Origin: CAIZWU01 sp942492905
GTDB taxonomy: Bacteria > Verrucomicrobiota > Verrucomicrobiia > Verrucomicrobiales > V1-33
NCBI GenBank assembly: GCA_942492905.1
Contig: OW818657.1
Location: forward strand, 5,704,001-5,768,000
Direction: 5' to 3'
Length of the DNA stretch: 64,000 nucleotides
A model generated the notes under the pieces. That model was not told the DNA's origin, made no database searches, and saw only the letters and a program-made list of their open reading frames with translations. Positions 8,078-15,399 of the stretch are shown piece after piece. How positions within the stretch are numbered: position 1 is the first letter of the stretch; each line of letters begins with the position of its first letter. Made by a program: the position numbers and the translations under genes.

Positions 8078-8737
8078 CTACGCACCATAACGCTGCTGGA
8101 TCTGTCGGCAGACCTCCGGAGCAAGCCGCAGTCCGTGGGATAACTCATTGAGATAACCGGACTCCTTCTGGCTATCCACCTCCATCACCGCCAACGACAG
8201 GGCATACACTTTTTCCTCCAGCCCCAGCGGGATCGACCATGCGAACTCCCGGACATCCAAGGGCTTGCCGAACTCTTCGCGGATGAAGGCCACCACTTGC
8301 TGGGTGGGCTGGCCGAGGTGCTGCAGAATTTTCTGTTCCTCTTCCCGGTCCATCTCGCCATCGGCCCGGGCGGCATTGATCATGGCCCGGATGAGATAAA
8401 CGGCTTCTTCCTCACGGTTGGCAGCCGGGGCGGGAGCCGGGGGACGCAGGAGACCGGAGTCTCCGCCATTCCAGCGCCCGGAGGAGGGAGCCGGCCGGGG
8501 CGCGGCAGGCGGGGAAGCACCGGCACTTTCCCGGCGCCAGGTATCAATCACGTTGGTGGGGCGCCCGGAGTTCGATGCCGGCGGCGAGGCCTGGGAAACG
8601 GGTCTTTCAGCCTGAGGGGCCGGTGAGGCCTCTTCAGCTTCGCCTCCGCCCAGAATATCCCGCAGGATGTTACCGCCCTGGCTTTGACCGCCGGACGATC
8701 CACGGAGCAAGGCGCCTAGAATTTCAATTGGATCCAT
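8078..8737 (-). CDS. TerB/DUF533-like protein (YebE-type)
   Basis: A 219-residue protein in two parts. The first ~105 residues are a low-complexity Pro/Ala/Gly/Ser linker. The C-terminal ~110 residues form a helical TerB-like domain with the acidic RADGEMDREEEQKI motif, the putative metal-binding loop of DUF533/YebE proteins. Function in this family is not established; tellurite-resistance and envelope-stress links are known only for relatives. It is divergent from the thioredoxin gene and carries its own promoter candidate. Confidence 0.75.
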   Translation of the reverse strand: MDPIEILGALLRGSSGGQSQGGNILRDILGGGEAEEASPAPQAERPVSQASPPASNSGRPTNVIDTWRRESAGASPPAAPRPAPSSGRWNGGDSGLLRPPAPAPAANREEEAVYLIRAMINAARADGEMDREEEQKILQHLGQPTQQVVAFIREEFGKPLDVREFAWSIPLGLEEKVYALSLAVMEVDSQKESGYLNELSHGLRLAPEVCRQIQQRYGA

Positions 8738-8782
8738 AAGGTTTGATTGATTGGTTGAGGCTGAAAAGCTAGCCCTGCTGCC

Positions 8783-8811
8783 CTGTTAAAGACAAACAAT
8801 TTTTCCGTCAA
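8783..8811 (-). promoter_or_regulatory. Predicted promoter of the TerB/DUF533-like gene
   Basis: On the minus strand TTGACG (8806-8811), 17 bp and TAACAG (8783-8788) lie about 45 bp upstream of the ATG at 8737. The -35 is good and the -10 is weak. Confidence 0.35.
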
Positions 8812-8880
8812 CCTTCTTCCTCCCTCCCACCCGGAACAGCCCCGACTTCATGGCAAACAAGCCAGGCCGGGCGACGGTGA

Positions 8881-8909
8881 TTGACAGCCTCCCCGCCCAC
8901 TTTTATTTT
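8881..8909 (+). promoter_or_regulatory. Consensus promoter of the double-thioredoxin gene
   Basis: A perfect -35 TTGACA (8881-8886), a 17-bp spacer and TATTTT (8904-8909). Only 8 nt lie between the -10 and the ATG at 8918, so transcription should start at or within 2 nt of the start codon. A leaderless mRNA is predicted. Confidence 0.65.
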
Positions 8910-8917
8910 AGGCGGCG

Positions 8918-10099
8918 ATGAAACTGCTCCCGTTCGTTTTCCTGGCCCTGTTCGGTTGGTTGAATCCCGCCCCGGCGGCCGACCTGCCGCCCGATTTCCG
9001 GAAACTGGAAACCGGAGCCGCCGCCCCGGACTTCAAGCTGCCGGGCATTGATGGGCGCGACTGGTCGCTCGCGGATTTTGCCTCTGCGGAGGTGCTGATG
9101 GTTTATTTCACTTCCAACCACTGCCCGGTCTGCCACGCCCAGGACCCGCGGCTGCTGACCCTGCTGGCGGAATTGAAGGGGCGGAATGTCGCCGTGGTGG
9201 CGATCAATCCCAACTCACCGGAAGGGCTGCGGGCGGATGAGCTGGGATACTCCCAATACGACGACAGCTTCGAGGACATGAAACTGTATGCGAGGGACGA
9301 AAAGTTCACTTTCCCCTATCTCTATGACGGCACCACCCAGGCGGTGGCCAAGGCCTACGGGTGCCTCGCAACGCCGCATGTGTTCATTTTCGACAAGGAG
9401 CGGAAGCTGCGTTACCAAGGGTGGCTGGATGACTCCCGCTATCCCGACCCGGCCACGGTGAAACGTCAGGATGCCCGCGATGCCGTGCTGGCCCTGCTGG
9501 AGGGCAAACCCGTCGCGGTGGCCGAAACCAAACCGTTTGGCTGCTCCACCAAGTGGCTGGAAAAAAAGGGAGCCGTGGCGGTGGACAATGAGCAGTGGGA
9601 AAAAGCCCCGGTCACCCTGGAAACCATCAATGCCGCCGGCGTGGCGGCCCTGGCGAAAAACCCCACCAACAAATACCGGCTGATCAATGTGTGGTCCACC
9701 ACCTGCGCGCCCTGTGTCGCCGAGTTCCCCGGCCTGATCCGGATTTCCCGCCGCATGGGACTGCGCCCGTTTGAACTCATCACCCTGTCCACCGACCTTC
9801 CGGAGGACATGCCCAAGGCCCGGCTTTTCCTCGAAAAACAGCGCGCCGCCCTGCCCGCCGGGCTGAAACCCAGCCTCGAAAAAGAACAGCGCACCAGCAA
9901 CAACTACCTCTACAACGAAGCCAGCATGGACGCTCTGATCACAGCGCTGGATCCCGCCTGGGCCGGCCCACAACCCCACACCGTCCTGATTGCTCCCGGC
10001 GGAAAGGTGGTGTTTCGCCACACCGGAGCCATCGGCGAAGCCGAGTTGTTGGCCAAACTGTTGGAAGTGATGACCGACGGCTACCTGCCGGAGAAATAA
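8918..10099 (+). CDS. Secreted protein with two thioredoxin/TlpA-like domains
   Basis: A 393-residue exported protein with a signal peptide at residues 1-20. Domain 1 (about 30-195) is a peroxiredoxin/TlpA-type redoxin with CPVC at 69-72. Domain 2 (about 230-390) repeats the fold with CAPC at 263-266, preceded by the typical NVWSTTC strand. Both sites keep two cysteines, so both could be redox active; a role in periplasmic disulfide reduction or cytochrome maturation is inferred. Single-domain redoxins are commoner, so the tandem form suggests electron relay between the halves. Confidence 0.87.
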   Translation: MKLLPFVFLALFGWLNPAPAADLPPDFRKLETGAAAPDFKLPGIDGRDWSLADFASAEVLMVYFTSNHCPVCHAQDPRLLTLLAELKGRNVAVVAINPNSPEGLRADELGYSQYDDSFEDMKLYARDEKFTFPYLYDGTTQAVAKAYGCLATPHVFIFDKERKLRYQGWLDDSRYPDPATVKRQDARDAVLALLEGKPVAVAETKPFGCSTKWLEKKGAVAVDNEQWEKAPVTLETINAAGVAALAKNPTNKYRLINVWSTTCAPCVAEFPGLIRISRRMGLRPFELITLSTDLPEDMPKARLFLEKQRAALPAGLKPSLEKEQRTSNNYLYNEASMDALITALDPAWAGPQPHTVLIAPGGKVVFRHTGAIGEAELLAKLLEVMTDGYLPEK

Positions 10100-10158
10100 G
10101 GCCCCACGCTTTCCGGTTCCTGTTCTGCCAGCATCCGTCGCCTCCCGGCATGTCTTCT

Positions 10159-10172
10159 CCCCCAATTGGGGG
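10159..10172. repeat. Perfect palindrome upstream of the kinase gene
   Basis: CCCCC-AATT-GGGGG is a perfect 14-bp palindrome. A related imperfect copy (CTCCTAATAGGGGA, 10216-10229) lies 56 bp downstream, and both precede the kinase start at 10266. They could be paired binding sites or chance G/C runs. Confidence 0.35.
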
Positions 10173-10265
10173 ATGGGAAACCAGCGTCGAATCCATTTGC
10201 CGTCCCCCTCCTTTTCTCCTAATAGGGGATTCCCTCACTTTCCGTGCCCCCTCCCTCCCGCCCCC

Positions 10266-12743
10266 ATGAATACGCGATACGTCGTCAAAGGTAAAATCGG
10301 CGCCGGAGGTCTGGGCGAAGTCTATCTGGCCACCGACACCCAACTCGACCGCGATGTCGCGTTGAAACGGGTGAAGCCCCCCGAGTCCGGCAGCGCCGAG
10401 GGCCTGCATCAGGACCTGATCCGCGAGGCCCGGACGCTTTCCTCGCTCCAGCATCCGCACATTGTCACCATTTACGATGTCGGGCAGGACGCCAAGGGGC
10501 CGTTCGTCGTCATGGAATTGCTCAAGGGCGAGACCCTGGACCAGGTGATCGAGCGAGGGGCGATGACGGTGGATGACTTCAAGGAAGTGGTGGTGCAGTC
10601 TCTCGAAGGCATGATCGCTGCCCAGGAAATGGGACTGGTGCACCGCGATCTCAAGCCGGGCAATCTGATGGTGATCTGGCTGGCCAGCGGGAAGTTCCAG
10701 ATCAAGATCCTCGATTTCGGCCTCGCCAAGTTTTCCCGCACCGCCACCCGGCAGACGGAAGACCAGGAAGCGGGCATCATGGGCAGCATTTTTTTCATGG
10801 CCCCGGAACAGTTTGAGCGGCTGCCGCTGGATGCCCGCACCGACATGTATTCACTCGGCTGCATTTTCTATCAAATCCTCACCACCAAATACCCCTTCGA
10901 CGGCCAAACTGGTCCGGAGGTGATGGTGAGCCACCTGCAGCACCACGTGCGGCATCTGGTGGAAGTCCGGCCAGATCTCCCGGTGTGGCTGGCCGACTGG
11001 GTGATGTGGCTGATCAGCCGGGACATGGAGGAACGTCCGGCGGATGCCCGCATCGCCCTCGATTTTTTCCGCACTCAAAAAAGCGGTATCAAAAACCCCA
11101 CGCCGGTGGGTCCCGTTTCCCATGTGAAAATCGTCGGCCGCGGCACCGGGCCCGGCGGAGTGACCACGCAGGGAAACAACAAGACCACCCAGATGGTCAA
11201 AAAGTCGACCCAACGGGTGACCGGAAAAGGCACCCAGGCCTTGCAGGGCACCACCGCCGCCTCGCGCAGCAGCCGCCCGGCCGCCCGGAAAGTCGCCTCC
11301 AAAAGCCGCGCTGGCCTTTGGATTACCCTGACGCTGCTGGCGGCCGGGGGAGCCGCCGCCGCCTGGTGGTTCCTGCTGCGGCCTCAAACCCCGGCGGTGG
11401 ATCCCCGCGCTGCGCTGGAGACGGTCTTCAATGCGCCATCCCCCACGCCCGACCCGGCCACGCTCAATCTCCTGCTGACCGCCCTCGGCAGCAATGGCCC
11501 GGATGCTCCCCGCGCCGCTTCCGTGCTTAAAAAAATGAAAGGTGCGCCCGTTGCGGAAGCCTTGGCTGCCGCCCTTTCCAAAGCGTCGGGCGGCGCCCGC
11601 CTGCTGGTGATGGAAGCCATGAGCGCCCATCCGTCCAAAGCCGGCACCGCGGAGCTGCTGAAAATCGTGGGAGACGACAAGGGGCCGGCCCGTACCACTG
11701 CACTCGAAGTATTGACCCTGACCGGAGCCGCTGCCGACGTGCCGGACCTCCTGAAAATCCTGCCAAAAATCAAGGATGACGCCGACCGCGACAGCCTGTT
11801 CCGAGCCGTCAGCGCCCTCCTGGCCAGCGAAAAAGACAGCGCCGCCCGGGTGCGTCTCCTCACCGATGCCCTGCGCGGCTCCGATGCCGCCACCCGTCCG
11901 GATCTGCTGCGGCTCCTCGGCCACACTGGCCACCCCAATGCCAACCGCGCCCTCGCGGCCGAGCTCGCTACGGCGGGCGACCGGCGCCGCGATGCCCTCG
12001 CCGCTCTCCAGGACTGGCCCGCTCCGGACCCCACCCTGACCGATGCCCTGCTGGCGGCCGCCGCCTCGCCCACCGACCGCGAAGCCGTGGTCGCCGCTTT
12101 TTGCCAGGTGGCGCCACGCACCGCTTCCATCAATGGCGCTGAATTGGTCGCCGTCCTGCGCAAAGCCCAATCCATGGTGACCTCTGCTAAAAACCGGGAG
12201 GCCTTTGCCGTAGCGCTGGCCCAGACCGCCGCGCCGGAAGCCGCCGACTACGCCAAGGAACTCGCCGCTGATCCCGCCTGGGCGGCCCCCGCCGGCGTCG
12301 CAGCCACCGCCATCACGGCGCTCCAGGGCAAACTGACTCCCCTGACCGCCGGCGAAGTGCACCTGGATGCCTCCAAAGCCACTGTCCTCGCGGTCGAAAA
12401 GGACGCCTACTACACCTCCACCTCGCGCTATATCACCAACTGGAAAAATCCTGCCAGCCGGGTGGCCTGGGATATTTCCGTGACCGCCCCCGTCAGCGTC
12501 AAAGTGCAGGTCCTGCAAAGCTCCAGCCTGCGCACCGAACGCAGCTTCCGCGTCCGGCTCGGCACGGGCAACAAAGAAACTGCCGTGGCCACCACGGAAT
12601 CCAATGACGGGTTCACCCTGGTGGATGCGGGGCGCTTCCAAATCCCCCGCGCCGGCACCTGGCGGCTCTGGCTCGAACCCGCCCGCATGGACCCCGGCCA
12701 GCCGCTGTTCAATGTCAGGGAAGTGGTGCTGACTTTGAAATAG
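10266..12743 (+). CDS. Membrane-anchored Ser/Thr protein kinase with HEAT-like repeat ectodomain
   Basis: An 825-residue protein. The PknB-type kinase domain (residues 1-~275) is complete: glycine loop GAGGLGEV (12-19), ATP lysine K34, HRDLKPGN (126-133), DFG (150-152) and APE (179-181). A Ser/Thr/Lys-rich linker leads to one transmembrane helix at about 349-370. The outer half has Ala/Leu-rich helical pairs resembling HEAT/PBS repeats (about 395-690) and a C-terminal beta-rich domain. The ATG at 10266 opens on the kinase fold; the longer frame from 10173 adds only low-complexity sequence. It probably senses an envelope or protein ligand; the substrates are unknown. Confidence 0.92.
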   Translation: MNTRYVVKGKIGAGGLGEVYLATDTQLDRDVALKRVKPPESGSAEGLHQDLIREARTLSSLQHPHIVTIYDVGQDAKGPFVVMELLKGETLDQVIERGAMTVDDFKEVVVQSLEGMIAAQEMGLVHRDLKPGNLMVIWLASGKFQIKILDFGLAKFSRTATRQTEDQEAGIMGSIFFMAPEQFERLPLDARTDMYSLGCIFYQILTTKYPFDGQTGPEVMVSHLQHHVRHLVEVRPDLPVWLADWVMWLISRDMEERPADARIALDFFRTQKSGIKNPTPVGPVSHVKIVGRGTGPGGVTTQGNNKTTQMVKKSTQRVTGKGTQALQGTTAASRSSRPAARKVASKSRAGLWITLTLLAAGGAAAAWWFLLRPQTPAVDPRAALETVFNAPSPTPDPATLNLLLTALGSNGPDAPRAASVLKKMKGAPVAEALAAALSKASGGARLLVMEAMSAHPSKAGTAELLKIVGDDKGPARTTALEVLTLTGAAADVPDLLKILPKIKDDADRDSLFRAVSALLASEKDSAARVRLLTDALRGSDAATRPDLLRLLGHTGHPNANRALAAELATAGDRRRDALAALQDWPAPDPTLTDALLAAAASPTDREAVVAAFCQVAPRTASINGAELVAVLRKAQSMVTSAKNREAFAVALAQTAAPEAADYAKELAADPAWAAPAGVAATAITALQGKLTPLTAGEVHLDASKATVLAVEKDAYYTSTSRYITNWKNPASRVAWDISVTAPVSVKVQVLQSSSLRTERSFRVRLGTGNKETAVATTESNDGFTLVDAGRFQIPRAGTWRLWLEPARMDPGQPLFNVREVVLTLK

Positions 12744-12791
12744 CATGGTTTCCACCAGCCACCCCGGCGGCAGTTCCAAGCCCGGCTGATT

Positions 12792-13532
12792 TCACCCTTC
12801 CTGGATCCCCTGATACCGCAGCGGGCGATATCCTTTCCGCTTCAGGAAATCGACCCCGATGACGTGGCGGATCACTTTCCAATCCGGCGGGCCACCCGTC
12901 TCGTAGGCCGCCAGGAATTTCCGGCCGGGGTCCACCCAGCCGCAGAAGAGCAGCACATGGACATTGTGGATGTTCAGGGCGTCACCTGGTTTCAAGTCGT
13001 CCCACGAGGGCAGCGGCACAGAAATGGCCCCCAGCTCCCTTGTGGAATAAGCCCGCGGCAGGTTCCAGCAGCGCGAGACAAACCCGCTGCAGTCGATCCC
13101 CACCGCCTCCCGGCTAACCCCATCGTAGAGCAGGCGGCGCTTTTCTTCGGTATAGACATCCCCGGCCGCCAGACCGGCGGCGAGGCCCCGGTCAAATTCA
13201 TCCGGCGTGCTGAACCCACCCCATTGATAGGGCACTCCCTGATTCACCTGCCCGGGCACCCAGTAACCCGGCACGGCTCCCGGCTTCTGATAGCCCTGGT
13301 CCGGCGTATCCACCCGGATACCGGCGCCATCCGGGCCATGCCGGACATTGGCGCCGCTGGCCGTCCAGGAATGCGAGGCATAGCGCATGGCCGTACCCAT
13401 CGCCTGGGAGCGGGACACCTTCGACGGGGCCGCCAGGCGCCGCGCGGACGGCCCCCCGGCGCAATTGGTGAGTCCTCCGACGGCGCCCGTCAGGATCAGC
13501 AACAACAAAAAGGCGGAGCGGCGGGCGGTCAT
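12792..13532 (-). CDS. NlpC/P60-like cysteine peptidase lipoprotein
   Basis: A 246-residue lipoprotein (lipobox LTNC, Cys24) with an NlpC/P60-type papain fold. The catalytic cysteine is C148 in GIDCSGFVSRCW and the histidine is H189 or H192 in NIHNVHVLLF. The family cleaves cell-wall peptides or related amide bonds. The long N-terminal region before the catalytic core has no match I recognise. The frame is open upstream to 13700, but the signal peptide begins at 13532. It converges with the kinase gene across 48 bp. Confidence 0.78.
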   Translation of the reverse strand: MTARRSAFLLLLILTGAVGGLTNCAGGPSARRLAAPSKVSRSQAMGTAMRYASHSWTASGANVRHGPDGAGIRVDTPDQGYQKPGAVPGYWVPGQVNQGVPYQWGGFSTPDEFDRGLAAGLAAGDVYTEEKRRLLYDGVSREAVGIDCSGFVSRCWNLPRAYSTRELGAISVPLPSWDDLKPGDALNIHNVHVLLFCGWVDPGRKFLAAYETGGPPDWKVIRHVIGVDFLKRKGYRPLRYQGIQEG

Positions 13533-13623
13533 GAAAGACCGCCCTGACACCGCTCCGCCCCGCTTGCAAGGGACTGCCGCAACCTCGTGGCCTGCGGCCC
13601 CGGGGTCCCGGCTGGATGCTGGC

Positions 13624-14550
13624 CTAGCGCAACTGGCTGGCCTGGGCCGGGCTGAGCACGGCCTGGGGAGTGGCATCCGCCTTGAGTTCCCCCAGGGCAT
13701 ACTGGATGCCCGCCAGATAATGTTCCATCACCACCGGATTCATGTAGATCTCGTCGTTGTGGCCGAGGGAGCAGTAAAAGACGCGGCCTTTGCCCCAGGT
13801 GTCCACCCACGCGATGGGATAGAGGCTGCGCAGGTCATCGGTATCCTTGGCCATGTCCGTTCCGTTGGCATCCAGTGCCAGCAGCATGCGGCGGTCGGCG
13901 GGATTGGCGGTGTCGCTGCGGAATTTGTAGATTTCATCCTTCAAAGTGATGCCTTCCCCTTTGAACGAAGCATTCACCGGATGTTTCGGATCGAGATTCT
14001 TCACCCGCACCGTATCGCCGGAACCCCAGGGATGCTTCACGAAGGCACCGCCCATCATCTCGTTGTATTCCTTCCACCCCTTGTAGGTATCGGTCGCACT
14101 GTGGATGCCCACGATGCCTTTGCCGCTGTCCACAAACGCCAACAGATTCGCCTTGAGACGTTCCTCCACCGCTTTGTCTCCGGTATCGAAGACCTCGTTG
14201 GTGGTATTCAGCATGAAAATGGCGTCGAATTTCTTCAGACTGTCCGCTTCAAAGGCCGCCGGATCTTCGGTGTGCGTCACGTGGAACAGGCCCGTCTTTT
14301 CGCCCATCCGCTTCATCGCTTCCACGCCCACTGGAATGGAACCGTGCCGGAATCCCACCGTGCGGGTGAAAACAAGCACCTCATGCTTTTTCCCGACCGG
14401 GGCAGGAGTCTTGCCCGGCAACGAGGCATCGATTTTGGCGATCTTGTCGGGAGAGACCGTGAAATTGGGTTCCTTTTTCTCCTGGGCAAAAGCGAAAGTG
14501 AAGGCTCCCGCAAGCGCGAGAGCCGGAAAAACGATAGGATGTAGTTTCAT
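13624..14550 (-). CDS. Secreted ThuA-like protein
   Basis: A 308-residue protein with a signal peptide ending near AFAQ (residue 23). The rest is a ThuA domain: VLVFTRTVGFRHGSI at the first strand, GIVGIHSATDT with a conserved histidine, and CSLGHND near the end. ThuA proteins have a class-I glutamine-amidotransferase-like fold and are tied to sugar catabolism (trehalose utilisation). Exported ThuA proteins are abundant in Verrucomicrobiota and Planctomycetota beside sulfatases and DUF1080 proteins, as here. The exact substrate is unknown. Confidence 0.88.
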   Translation of the reverse strand: MKLHPIVFPALALAGAFTFAFAQEKKEPNFTVSPDKIAKIDASLPGKTPAPVGKKHEVLVFTRTVGFRHGSIPVGVEAMKRMGEKTGLFHVTHTEDPAAFEADSLKKFDAIFMLNTTNEVFDTGDKAVEERLKANLLAFVDSGKGIVGIHSATDTYKGWKEYNEMMGGAFVKHPWGSGDTVRVKNLDPKHPVNASFKGEGITLKDEIYKFRSDTANPADRRMLLALDANGTDMAKDTDDLRSLYPIAWVDTWGKGRVFYCSLGHNDEIYMNPVVMEHYLAGIQYALGELKADATPQAVLSPAQASQLR

Positions 14551-14691
14551 AGAGTGGGCAATGGTGGTCCGGCCCCGTTCAATCCGCGAGTCCGGCACCG
14601 CTGCGTTCCTATACGAAAAACCACTGGCAGAGCAATCACCAATCTTTTCCGCCGTCCCCCACTGATGACACGCCATTTGCGGAAGGGGGAG

Positions 14692-14767
14692 TGGCGGAGC
14701 GGACGGGACTCGAACCCGCAACCTCTGCCGTGACAGGGCAGCGCTCTAACCATTGAGCTACCACTCC
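14692..14767 (-). tRNA. tRNA-Asp (GTC)
   Basis: On the minus strand a complete 76-nt cloverleaf can be folded. The acceptor stem GGAGTGG pairs with CCGCTCC (one T-G pair). The anticodon stem CTGCC/GGCAG encloses loop CTGTCAC with anticodon GTC. The T loop is GGTTCGAGTCC-like, a discriminator G is present, and an encoded CCA end lies at 14692-14694. Confidence 0.97.
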
Positions 14768-14804
14768 AGAACGGCCTTGAAGGACCGCGCGGAACAGGAT
14801 GGCG

Positions 14805-14832
14805 AGTATGGATGCGTTCCGGCGGTTCGCAA
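14805..14832 (-). promoter_or_regulatory. Possible promoter of the tRNA-Asp gene
   Basis: On the minus strand TTGCGA (14827-14832), 16 bp and CATACT (14805-14810) end about 37 nt before the tRNA 5' end, a reasonable leader for a tRNA precursor. Confidence 0.35.
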
Positions 14833-14886
14833 ATGGAAAAATGATCTTCTGGAAAATTTGAGGGAAAACCAGACTGGAGTCCCCGT

Positions 14887-15321
14887 TCAGGCGGCCGGGG
14901 CGCCCACCTGCCGCAGCCAGTCCGTCAGATTGTAATACATGGTCACCCGCCCGATCCGGCCGTCCCGCAGCGTGAAAAAGGCCCCTGCCGGCAGGCGGTA
15001 GGTCTGGCCGGCGGCCTCAGGCAGACCATCATCCGTGGCCAGATAGGTGCCCAGCACGGTGAATTCCGCCGCGGCCCGGGTGCCCGTGGGATCGGCCCAA
15101 AGCACCAGATCCACCAATTGCTCGGCATAACAGCGCTCCATTCGCCCGAGGAACGCCGCGAAGGCGGCCCGTCCGGTTTCCCGGTCACCCTGGTTGGTAT
15201 CATGCGCCACATCCTCGGTCAGCAGCGCCAGCATGCCGGCGTGGTCACCGGCATTGAAGGCCGCATAATAGCGGGTCAGGACGTCCAGCGCGGCGAAAAA
15301 TGGAGCAGGGGAATCAGACAT
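14887..15321 (-). CDS. SnoaL-like / ketosteroid-isomerase-related protein
   Basis: A 144-residue cone-fold (NTF2-like) protein. It opens with a helix ending RYYAAFNAGDHAGMLALLTEDVAHD, typical of SnoaL-like proteins, and ends with a strand pair around GRIGRVTMYYN. Such proteins bind small hydrophobic or steroid-like ligands and may be isomerases or hydrolases; nothing here fixes the reaction. A very long open frame continues upstream antisense to the sulfatase and is not part of the gene; the ATG at 15321 starts at the fold. It is divergent from the sulfatase, 78 bp away. Confidence 0.82.
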   Translation of the reverse strand: MSDSPAPFFAALDVLTRYYAAFNAGDHAGMLALLTEDVAHDTNQGDRETGRAAFAAFLGRMERCYAEQLVDLVLWADPTGTRAAAEFTVLGTYLATDDGLPEAAGQTYRLPAGAFFTLRDGRIGRVTMYYNLTDWLRQVGAPAA

Positions 15322-15399
15322 GCCTGGCAGTGAAGCCGGGATTCCCCGGTCCGCAAATGCGTTGCAGGGAATCCCGTTTTCTGTGCCATACTCGGATTC

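Noticed and set aside
10851..12779. 642-codon open frame antisense to the kinase
   Set aside because: It is Gly-rich with no domain, and lies wholly over a convincing kinase gene. High GC lengthens antisense frames.
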